A DNA stretch of 64,000 nucleotides from Gammaproteobacteria bacterium 45_16_T64 (lineage in GTDB: Bacteria > Pseudomonadota > Gammaproteobacteria > Pseudomonadales > Ketobacteraceae). The stretch covers positions 1-64,000 of the forward strand of contig MABD01000046.1 of assembly GCA_002162955.1 (NCBI GenBank). The letters are read 5' to 3'. This document shows, piece after piece, positions 44,401 through 52,700 of this stretch. Position numbers and translations under genes: made by a program. The notes under the pieces are model-generated. The model was not told the DNA's origin, did no database searches, and saw nothing but the letters and a program-made list of their open reading frames with translations. How positions within the stretch are numbered: the first letter of the stretch is position 1; each line of letters starts with the position of its first letter.

Positions 44401-46653
44401 CGCATAAAACTCAGAAGGAGACTGAGCAACGCCCTTCGGCACAATGACAAGTCGACCACCAAACAATAATGCACCCCACATTTCCCATACGGAAAAATCA
44501 AACGCATAGGAGTGAAACATTGTCCACACATCACTACTACTAAATCCGAAATCTGAATCCGTTGCGTGGAAGAGACGCTCTACATTCGCATGAGGGATTT
44601 GTACACCTTTTGGTTTTCCGGTTGTTCCCGATGTATAGATTACATAGGCAGTATCTGTGGCACCATGTGATCTAACGACGTTGTCATCAATCGTCGACCG
44701 GTTACCCTCCCCTACATTAATGCATTGCCGGCCTTCAAGAGGCAGCTTAACTCTGGAGTGGTCATCCACAATAACCGTATTGACTTGTGCATCATCCAAT
44801 ATGAATCGGATTCTCTCTTTGGGATTAGTAGGGTCAACCGGTACATAGATAGCACCCACCTTTAATACCGAGAGAATTGCAATAACGACATTTGACGACC
44901 GCTCAAGGCTTATCCCTACATAAGCACCCTGCTCAACACCCTCTTCCTGCAAATCCCTGGCTAGCAGATTGGCTTTTTTATTAAGCGCATCATAAGTTAA
45001 CGAAATGCCGACGTCGGTAATGGCTACTTGATCTGGGTAACGTTCAACCGTTTGTTCAAACCAACGGTCTAGCGTAAGGTTTGCCTCATAGCATTGCTTA
45101 ACACTGCCTAGATTACCCAAAACATGCTGCTTCTCTTCGACAGAAAGATAATCTACGTGTGTAATATGCTGATGAGGGTTTTCCAAAATAGAATCAAGGT
45201 ACGATACATAATGGCCACACATTTGATGCGCAGTATTGCGGGTATATAAATCGGTAGAAAACTCCAATTCGCCAGAAATAGAGCCATCTACCTCTTCCAC
45301 CAATGTCATCGTGATATCCATTGGGGAGGTGTTTCTGGCCATATTTATGGGCTCTACAGTGACGCCTGGCAACGTGATTTTCGTTCCCCCAGGTGTATTT
45401 TGTAATACAAACATCACCTGAAAAATTGGCGTATGGCTCATGTCCCGAGAGACACCCATTGCATCAACAATACGCTCAAAAGGAATATCTTGATGCTCGA
45501 ATGCATCCATTGCGACTTTACGCACCAGAGATACATAATCGACAAAGGTTACGTCTCGTTGAAAAGGTGCACGTATTGCTAATGTGTTAACAAAAAGACC
45601 TAATGTTGCCTCCAGCTGGGCGTTTGCCCTGTTCGCGATGGGAGTACCCACCGAGAAATCCGCTTGCCCTGTATAGCGATACAAAAACGCGTTAAACGCC
45701 GAAAACAGCACCATAAAGAGTGATGCATTCTGTTGTTTTGCAATACGCTTGGCATTTTCTACTAACGGGCTCTTAATCTCAAAGGAAACAACACTACCCA
45801 CAGGGCGCTTGATCGGTGGTCTAGCAGTATCGGTCGGCAGCTCTAGAATCGGTACATTCTCTAACTGCTTGGTCCAATACGCCAGTTGTGATCTTTCTTT
45901 CTCACCGGACAACCAGGATTTTTGCCAGTATGCATAGTCTACGTATTGAATCTTAACTGGTGGCAATGTATCCGCTACCTGAGATGCACTGGATGCGTAC
46001 AAGGCTGATAGCTCTCTCACCATAACGGCAGCAGACCAACCATCGGAAATAATATGGTGCATCACAATCATCAGTACATGCTTATTATCCGCATTGTAAA
46101 CTAAGCTCGCTCGAAACAATCTGTCAGAGGACAAGTCAAAAGGCTCATCAACAAACTGGGAAAATACATCATGCAGCGTTTGAGTGGTTAACGTATATGA
46201 TGACAGACTAAATTCTACATTCCGATGAATACGCTGTGACGGTACACCATCAGTTTCTGAAAATGTTGTTCTGAGGGATTCATGGCGATCTATCAAGTGG
46301 TTAATGGCACGTTGAAGAGCGTCTACGTCAAGGTCGCCCGTAATATCAAGCGCTGCACGTATGTGATAAGCCGTATTTCCAGGTTCTAACTGCGCTAAAA
46401 ACCACATGCGCTGCTGTGCGTACGACAGCGCTAAGTCTCCCTCCCGTGACACAACAGGAATGTTATCTTCTTTTCTTTCTGATCGCTGAACACTGGGTAG
46501 AAACTGAATCAATTCGGATTTATTAGCTACGATTTCATCTTTTAGCGCTTTTGTCAGCGCACCTTTTGGTGCCTTTACTTTTAGCTGACCATCATCAACC
46601 CACACCTTTATTCCGGCATCATTGAGTTTTGAGACAATATCATAGACTGTCAT
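38473..46653 (-). CDS. NRPS-C: two-module nonribosomal peptide synthetase, docking-C-A-T-C-C*-A-T
   Basis: 2726 residues. Domains: TubC-type docking (1-54), LCL condensation (72-510, HHIISDG 199-205), A1 (525-1055), carrier T1 (Ser1103 in GGHSLL), LCL condensation (1165-1620, HHIVSDG 1304-1310), divergent C* (1633-2085, CHLVADG 1768-1774), A2 (2090-2590), T2 (Ser2641), then an acidic tail ending SPTEEGFL. There is no thioesterase. A1 specificity residues read by eye as D-F-W-N-I-G-M-I-H, one conservative change from the classical Thr code. A2 reads D-L-K-N-V-G-S-D-V, the same pattern as A2 of NRPS-A; I cannot assign its substrate. The gene overlaps NRPS-B by ATGA. A 9-bp tandem repeat inserts LPRLPRLP into A1. 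It must pass its chain to another protein, most simply NRPS-A. Confidence 0.95.
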   Translation of the reverse strand: MTVYDIVSKLNDAGIKVWVDDGQLKVKAPKGALTKALKDEIVANKSELIQFLPSVQRSERKEDNIPVVSREGDLALSYAQQRMWFLAQLEPGNTAYHIRAALDITGDLDVDALQRAINHLIDRHESLRTTFSETDGVPSQRIHRNVEFSLSSYTLTTQTLHDVFSQFVDEPFDLSSDRLFRASLVYNADNKHVLMIVMHHIISDGWSAAVMVRELSALYASSASQVADTLPPVKIQYVDYAYWQKSWLSGEKERSQLAYWTKQLENVPILELPTDTARPPIKRPVGSVVSFEIKSPLVENAKRIAKQQNASLFMVLFSAFNAFLYRYTGQADFSVGTPIANRANAQLEATLGLFVNTLAIRAPFQRDVTFVDYVSLVRKVAMDAFEHQDIPFERIVDAMGVSRDMSHTPIFQVMFVLQNTPGGTKITLPGVTVEPINMARNTSPMDITMTLVEEVDGSISGELEFSTDLYTRNTAHQMCGHYVSYLDSILENPHQHITHVDYLSVEEKQHVLGNLGSVKQCYEANLTLDRWFEQTVERYPDQVAITDVGISLTYDALNKKANLLARDLQEEGVEQGAYVGISLERSSNVVIAILSVLKVGAIYVPVDPTNPKERIRFILDDAQVNTVIVDDHSRVKLPLEGRQCINVGEGNRSTIDDNVVRSHGATDTAYVIYTSGTTGKPKGVQIPHANVERLFHATDSDFGFSSSDVWTMFHSYAFDFSVWEMWGALLFGGRLVIVPKGVAQSPSEFYALLQKEKVTVLNQTPTAFTHLIKEDEIQCLDDSQSSTSPRLPRLPRLPLRYVIFGGEALDFTALERWVGRHGINAPSLINMYGITETTIHVTYHKISEVDLINKRSLIGRPIDDLSLVILDENLQLVPAGVAGEMYVGGAGLALGYLHRPELTRERFIAYPSTLNATGLLGNSKSHVNTGRLYKTGDVARYVRDDNNTGVIEYLGRADDQVKIRGYRIELGEIESTLSGYSDVSASVATIFADVNGQHHIVAYVTGNTRVSVDVGELKAYLVKHLPEYMIPTQIFTVDVFPLTSNGKVNKQELPTPDLCGAAADNFVAPSSDDEIQVHSIWKEVLGIDVISTHANFFEIGGHSLLATQVISRIRNILNLELSLKTLFEYPTIQLLSSQVKSARESQSGVNTPSVIVPQTIGEKKVLSFAQHRLWFVDQLDNDTTAYNLPVALLLRGKVSADALEQAFRVILSRHCVLCTQYVERDGEPATIYKDASLWCMERELITVEGNETAVFVSDDRIDNRIDKSIEAYADKHFNLANDWLFRSKLIDCGEDRHVLLLNMHHIVSDGWSMGVLVNELKTLLKTNNPELGLTPEHAIDNAKDLSALPIQYEDYAAWQREWLSGDNIEHLKRYWVDALEGAPAVLRLPTDFPRPEKPTFNGAHFDIDIGVESTQKLMDYCAENAVTPFMVLMSAYQILLGRYTHQEDICVGIPIANRNQYEIEGLIGFFVNGMIIRGRQHGNPTRRGFIESIKDAALGAFVHQDMPMDVLVDTLQMSGGGSYAPGAQVAFALQNMPNLASLSMPGLAVELLEREHKTAKYELTLLLEERGESIAGVLEFNTDLFSVDTIGLMAVHYKSVLEQLLAEPTQSISTITFASSSELERIFSCDDSIFPLSPMERDVYLDIISDPSSLRNSIGSSCVFNQEFDVTLFQKAFELLVSQNPLMKAQVVSNDIPYLDVAYFKIDESRTLTPKIYDYSDKEWSDAAITSLVERTVYRPYDLFNDDLYGVSFFTLDRSRTLLVVSVCHLVADGAALFTSFQDLFAAFGGPVEGGLVANFVDDRHDHVGRSRQLFDTEKTLSYWQKQCLDVEALQFSMPLEHADTDSSLNAALPSGRIEDFLVIDKAEFSDIKQYCSTLGVHTAVYFKALYLLLLHYYCRPQSDFYFGEIVAGRSKKFRHTFGCFFQTLPTIIPHDLLADGNDFEDVVAFLQSYKMSARRYDKISQLAQRNIFPKAEQNFLYNYYNFIAEVSWNDETETLLPHPQIQDEPVQFIAQEYADHFLLQFVSNTQTFESLGFMARLHELSKQVLSGVSSLTALDFLLPHEAQLLADHALDGDRYQTTADEQVDVSSTLVDRILDQCERSPNAIAIKHAESSLCYEELDQQSRQWAGYFAAKGVAPGQRVVVCLKPGLALFPVLLGVLRVGAVYVPVDAGYPVDRIHYIVEDSNSDIIVTEHCVHSRLVALFEDENNKMIVSVEEAAGELTQYASFDSSSYRPTPDSMMYVIYTSGSTGKPKGAGVYHRGVSNLLHWYIDSLSINSSDAFLLLSSVGFDLTQKNPWAAFCTGAKLVIPEMDQYDPDTIAKALVKESITWLNCAPSAFYPLVEEGDLQGYPFASLRHVVLGGESIRLPIVNQWLRKDHGHVALVNSYGPTECTDVVASYLYAPGGNNDADGFDLPIGQAIPNVQLHIVDERNQRVAPGLVGELCVSGAAVGAGYIGNSELTELSFIENPFGKGLLYKTGDLARLRPESGQISYIGRKDFQVKVRGLRIELGEIEYALRQQDAVLDALALVDSDSIVAYALLDKSNVGMDTRILIDGLHRLLPDYMVPNHLVVVDKWPLTANGKIDRKNLPKYIAQGIQDYVAPTTDTEIRLANIWRDVLNIEKVGVLDNFFDLGGHSLLAARVISKLRKEFSVEISLRVLFEMRTVSDISRYIDRLNWAVQSQTHGSSVRGMEGEDHDTGSFDDEGQLDETDLDSPTEEGFL
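40399..41757 (-). other. C* divergent condensation domain in NRPS-C (tandem with LCL)
   Basis: It starts FPLSPMERDVYLDIISD and carries CHLVADG, keeping the second, catalytic His and the Asp-Gly but with Cys for the first His. LYNYYNF and a closing FMARLHELSKQVLSG match the other C* copies. It directly follows a complete LCL domain, with no carrier or adenylation domain between. Confidence 0.75.
42857..42880. repeat. 12-bp in-frame tandem duplication in NRPS-C
   Basis: TCGATACGATTA and TCGATACGATCA adjoin, giving DRIDNRID in a loop of the second condensation domain (about residues 1259-1266). In-frame slippage duplication with one later change. Confidence 0.7.
44261..44287. repeat. 9-bp tandem repeat (three copies) inside the Thr adenylation domain
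   Basis: GGCAATCGT, GGCAATCGT, GGCAATCGC in a row encode RLPRLPRLP (residues 790-798) on the minus strand, just before the strand YVIFGGEA that carries two specificity residues. The copies are nearly identical at DNA level, so the expansion is recent or still slipping. Confidence 0.85.
46492..46653 (-). other. TubC-type N-terminal docking domain of NRPS-C
   Basis: Residues 1-54 contain IKVWVDDGQLKVKAPKGALT followed by KALKDEIVANKSELIQFL, closely matching the TubC_N pattern (strand-strand, APKG-LT, two helices). Such domains bind the acidic C-terminal tail of the preceding synthetase. The partner here should be the tail of NRPS-B (46650-46706). Confidence 0.8.
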
Positions 46654-46706
46654 AACGTAAATTCCTCAAATTCATCATCATCACACCCATCTTCCTCGGC
46701 TGTATA
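46650..46706 (-). other. acidic C-terminal docking tail of NRPS-B
   Basis: The last 18 residues, rich in Asp and Glu and ending DEFEEFTL, follow the second carrier after a flexible linker. Short acidic tails of this kind are the partners of TubC-type domains such as the one that starts the next gene. Confidence 0.6.
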
Positions 46707-49700
46707 TATAGCGCTAGCACCATTATCAATGTGCGTGCTAGGAGGCGGCATAACGACGGTAATTATTTCTGCAACGGTTGCAATGGTGGTCGCTTGAAAC
46801 AATGTCCGTAAACTGATTTCAATGTCCATTTCTTCTCGAATTCTGGCCACTACTTGCGTCACCAACAAGCTATGTCCACCGAGATCGAAAAAGTCATCGT
46901 TGACAGAGACTCGATTTAACCCCAGTACCTCTTGCCAAATATCAGCTAACTTCTGCTCAATGGCATTTTTGGGCATCACATATTCGTTGCTGTCGTAACA
47001 AAATTCATTCGGCTCTGGCAACCGTTTCTTATCCACTTTACCATTTGAATTCAGTGGTAGATCGTCAATAAACACAAATGCAGCGGGCACCAGATAATCT
47101 GGTGCTCGTTTCTTCATTTCGTCTTTTAATGAGCGAACCGTATGAACCACATCAGCATCGAGCAATACGTAGGCCACCATATGCTTATCGCCTTGCTCGC
47201 TCTGCTTCACTAAAACACATGCAGTGCTAACACCGGGTATAACGTTAAGGTGATTTTCTACTTCACCTAACTCTATACGAAACCCCCTAATTTTGACCTG
47301 ATCATCAATACGCCCCAATATCTCTATATTGCCATCATTCAAAAAACGACAGACGTCACCGGTACGGTAAAGTTTGGGTTCCCCCTCTGCATCATGTGAA
47401 TCTACAGCGTAAGGATTTGAGGTAAAAAACGACGCTGTCAGTACATCTTGATTAAGATACCCATCAGCAACACCAAGGCCACCCACATACAGCTCCCCAG
47501 GAATACCAATAGGCACAGGGCGTTTCATTTCATCCAAAATATACGTCGTTGAATTCGCTATTGGCGTACCAATAGGCACATTCAACACAGTCTCATCCAG
47601 ATCAATGAGTGGGTAAAACGTAGAAAACGTTGTATTTTCGGTAGGACCATAAACGTTAATCAGTTGTTTAGGAGCCTCCCTACCGTCTTTGCCATGCAAG
47701 ACACAACGTACTTGTTCCGGGTCTGCAGTCTCACCACCAAATAGCAAGGTGTCTACATTCGAAAAGATATCCACTTTCTGTTTTGTTAACAGATTAAATA
47801 ATGCGACCGTAAGAAACATCGCCTTTATCTTCGTAGTCTCCAGTACTGATGCAAACTTCTCTGCATCCAGCAATGTATCATTATGAAACCCTACGACTTC
47901 ACCGCCATTTAACAACGCCCCCCAAATATCAAACGTCGCAGCATCAAACGATACGTTGGAAAGATGTGCCACCGCATCACCGGGACGTATTTCGACAAAA
48001 TTGGTATTAATGACCAAACGGGATACTGCCTTCTGTGAAACACGAACCCCCTTTGGAGTGCCGGTAGAGCCAGAGGTATAAATGATATATGCCAACATCG
48101 AAGAATTTGAGGGGATTTTAAGATTGTTGGTGTATTTTGTCTGTGATGTTTCTAGCATCGTATTGAGTAGTGATTCCCAGACGATAATACTAGGCAGGCA
48201 ATCACTTTCTATCGTGCTTATTTTGGGCTCGTCTTGATTACAAGTGATCAACACCCTCGCGTTAGTATCCGATAACATATAAGTAATCCTATCTTCGGGA
48301 TAGGATGGATCAACGGGAACGTAAACACCACCCGCCTTCAACACGGCTAACGTAGTGACGATCATAGATATCGAACGCCCCATCACAATGGCGACGTTAT
48401 CACCAGGATTGACGCCCGATGCGATAAGCGCATGAGCAACCTGATTTGAGAGGCGATTAAGCTGGATATAGGTCAACGTTTCATCGCCGAAAGATACCGC
48501 CCTATGATCCGGATACCGTTCGGATTTTTTCTCAAACAAGTCAACGAGAGAACAGTCCGAGGGGTATTCTGCTTCGGTTCGGTTCCACTCTACTGTAACC
48601 TGCGATATTTCACGCGGTGTCAACCAAGGTAGATCATTTAATCGCATTTCAGGTTGATTGGAAACGCCTTCCAACATAACAACCAAATGCCCAAGTATCC
48701 GTTCAACATCCACCTCATCAAACAAGCTATCGTTATACGAGATTTTGAACGTGAGCTTTTCACCAGGAATAACAATTAGCGTTAATGGGTAGTTCGCATG
48801 CTCTACAAGAGTGACTTCAGTCAATTTGATTGGAAGGTAATCAAAGAAACCTTGTTCCATAGGGTAGTTTTCAAAAACAACAATAGAATCAAATAATGGT
48901 TGCTTACTCGAAACTTCAGATACCGATTGAACATCAACCAATGGAACGTGCTCGTAACGCCGCATCTCGACTTGCTGTTGCTGCAAATCCTTTAGCCAAC
49001 CTGAAAATGGTGCGTCGCCGTCTATTTTGGTTCTAAGGGGGAGAGTATTGATGAATATCCCCACGGTTTGCTCGACATCACGCAATTCAGCGGGCCGCCC
49101 AGATACCGTTGTACCAAAAACCACATCGCTTTCTCTTGAGTAGCGACTTAATAACACTGCCCAAACACCTTGCACAATCGTGTTCAAGGTTAGATGCTGG
49201 TCATGAGCAATACCATTCAGGGTATGGAGTGTATCTTCATCTAATTCGATAACCGATTCTTTCCACTCTGCATGAGTAGATTCTTCAAGAGAGACTGTTT
49301 TCATCTGCGGGAAGACATTAGGTGCGCTGAACCCCGTTAAGTACTCTCGCCAATAGTTTTCAGCTTCGGCCTTAGGCTGCACCGACAACCAACGAATAAA
49401 ATTCTGATATTGAGGCACAACACCGGATGGTAGCGGATTCCCATTTAACAAATCAGAGTAGGTTTGCATCACCTCACTTAACACTAACGGCAACGACCAA
49501 CCATCGAGAAGGATATGCTGAAATGTCCACACCAATCGTTGTTCTTGATTCGGTAACATAAACCAGGAAAAGCGAAATAAACCTGGATCTGAAAATACGA
49601 ACCCTTTTGCCTTATCCGCGACCAGCCATTCTTCAAATGTACAATCTCGATTAGATTGAGACCAATCGTAAGTATCGATAGACACATCGATGTTATCAAA

Positions 49701-52700
49701 CACAACTTGTATGGGTTTTTGAATACCATTATAGACAAACGCTGTACGAAGGATGTCGTGTCTAGCCACAACGCGCTGCCACGCTTGCGTCAGAATATCG
49801 ATATCGATACCGCCTTCTACCTTTAATTCCATCTGATCAATATAAAAAGCAGACTCCGGCTGATAAACGCTGTGAAACAACATACCTTCTTGCATCGGAC
49901 TTAGGGGGTAGATAGATTGAATATTACCCACAGAAAATCGATCACTTTGCTGGAGAATCGTATCGACGATATGATCAAGTCCTGCTTGGTCTACCTCAAT
50001 CAGCGGAACGTCCGATGGCGTCATCCCGTTGTTCTGTTCACCTAGACAAAAATCAGTGAGTGCCGACAAAAAATCAATATACTGAGCAGCGACCGTTGAA
50101 ACTGTAGACTCTCCATGTCTATCGGAATTGTATGACCAACACGCTTTGAACTTTCCATCTTCTATTCGACAATTAATATCCAGTAGATGTTGTCGTTTCA
50201 GATTGGGACCACACATAGTACCGACAGGATCGTTAGTCGGGTAGGATGCATGGCCTTGGCTAACAGCATTATCTAACTGTCCAAGATAGTTAAAAACGAT
50301 CTGTGGAGTGGGGACATTTGCTAACTGCTCACGTACATCATCACAAGATAAGTAACGTAAAAGTCCAAAGCTAAAACCGCCATCCCCCGCCCCAACCTGT
50401 CGTAATTGTTCCTTAACAGACTGAATTAACGCGCCATAATCTTTTGGATTAGCGATATCCACCCCGTCAATATCCAGCAATACGGGAAAGACACTGGTGA
50501 ACCAGCCTAAGGTACTAGTCACATCCACAGAGGTTGCAATATTTTCACGGCCATGGCTTTCTAATTGAAGATAAACGCGATTGCCGGGGCTAGTACTTGC
50601 ATTATCTGATGCAACTTCATGCGCTTCACGAGCATCTTCCTTTTCAGCCCAGTGACTAACCGTCATTGCTAAAGCAGACAGCAGTATATCTTCAATATCT
50701 GTTCTATAAGCACCGTTGACCTGCGATAACAATCGCTGTGTTTGATCTGTATCCAGCGTAACAACAGTTTCTTTCAATTGCCCATAGGTATTATCCAGGC
50801 AATGGTTATCGGTGGGTATTGCTGCGAATTGCACATCATTAAACGAGCGCCAATATGCCGCTTTTTCCAATACTGAATCCGTTTTCGCGAACGCTACCAA
50901 CGCATCCCCCCATTGCTGAACGGAGGTGGTTTTAATCCCAAGATCAATCGCTTTGCCATTAGCGATATTAGCCAATCCGACATTTATGTCGTCCATCAGT
51001 ATTCGCCACGAAACCACATCGATAAGTAAGTGGTGGATAACCAAAAGCAATCGATTATCTTCTCCTTTAGGCGTTTCTATAAACCCCACGGAAAATAGAC
51101 TGCCTTTGTCGAATTGAAAGCTCTCCTGAAGCCCATTGGCGAACGTCGATAACATAGCGTTTCTATTTTCGCCACTCTCATCACTTTCAGCACTTTCAGC
51201 ACTAACATTAAGGCACTTCAGATCAAACTCAACATCATCAACCGCCAGTATGCGCTGAACCCAATCTTCATCACGTTTCTTGGGGTGATGATTAAAAAAC
51301 TGACTGCGCAAACCATCATGCTTTGCTATCAATGCAGCAACCACATGCTCAACATCGTGTTTCGAAAAGGATTCTTCAATTGCCAGCATTAAACCATGAT
51401 TAAAATGTTCTCGATCGTCATCATGTTCCTCCATAAACCATTGCTGGATAGGCAACATTGTCACCTCACCTTCAATCGCTCCTTGCTCTGCAATAATATT
51501 AGTGCGTCCGGAAGACGCTATACTTGCAAGTTCTGCAATCGTCGGATGCTCAAAGAGATGCTGTGGCTGTAGATGTAAGCCTACACGCTTTGCTCTACTA
51601 ACGATTTGAATGCTAATGATTGAATCGCCACCTAACTCAAAGAAATTATCGTTAACGCCAACCTTTTGCCCACCCAATACTTCAGACCAAATGAGTGCGA
51701 GTATTTTTTCCTGATATGTGGCGGGTTCGATATAACCTGCATCACTAGTAACATCTTGCGGTTTAGGAAGTGACTTTTTATTGATTTTCCCATTGGCAGT
51801 CAGGGGCATTTTATCCAAAATAACAAAAGCACTTGGCACCATATAATCAGGTAACAATAGCTTCATGAATTGGCGAATATCTTGACGTATCTCCTGATCT
51901 CGCTCTGAACTCTCGACCGGTTCCACAGAAACACAATAAGCCACTAACACTTTATGACCCGGCTGATCTTCTCTAGCCACAACAACCGCTTCTTCCACGC
52001 CGTGATGCATCAACAGGTTCTTTTCTATTTCACCAATTTCAATCCTAAAACCCCGTATCTTAACTTGATCGTCAATGCGCCCAAGATATTCTACGTTTCC
52101 GTCATTATTGAGTCGAACCCAGTCCCCCGTTCGATATAACCGGCCAAAGTCTGGACATTCAAAAAAGGCGGCATCTGTCAATTCGACGCGATTAAGGTAT
52201 CCCTGGGCAACCCCGTCCCCACCAAGGTATAGCTCTCCTGGAACCCCCATGGGCACCGTTCCCATATGCTTATCCAACACGTATAGCGTGGTATTGGAGA
52301 TAGGGCGGCCAATAGGAATTGTAAAACGCTCTTGCTCGCATCCGGTTAGTTCATACCAAAGGCTAAAAACCGTATTTTCCGTCGGGCCATAGATATTAAT
52401 TAGATGATTCGGTTTGGCATCATCATAAACCTTAGCCACTAATTTGGGGTCACATGCCTCACCACCGAACAATACGACACGAAATTGCTCAAATATTTCC
52501 ACTCTATGAATAGCATAGTAGTGAAACAAAGCAGTGGTAATAAACATGACCGACACATTGTTATCCGAAAAATATTTCGCCAACGCATCATCTGACAACA
52601 ATACATCTCTATCAACAATAATGGCCGCCGCACCGTTGAGTAAAGCCCCCCACAGCTCAAACGTTGCGGCATCAAAAGACACATTGGATAAATGAGTCAC

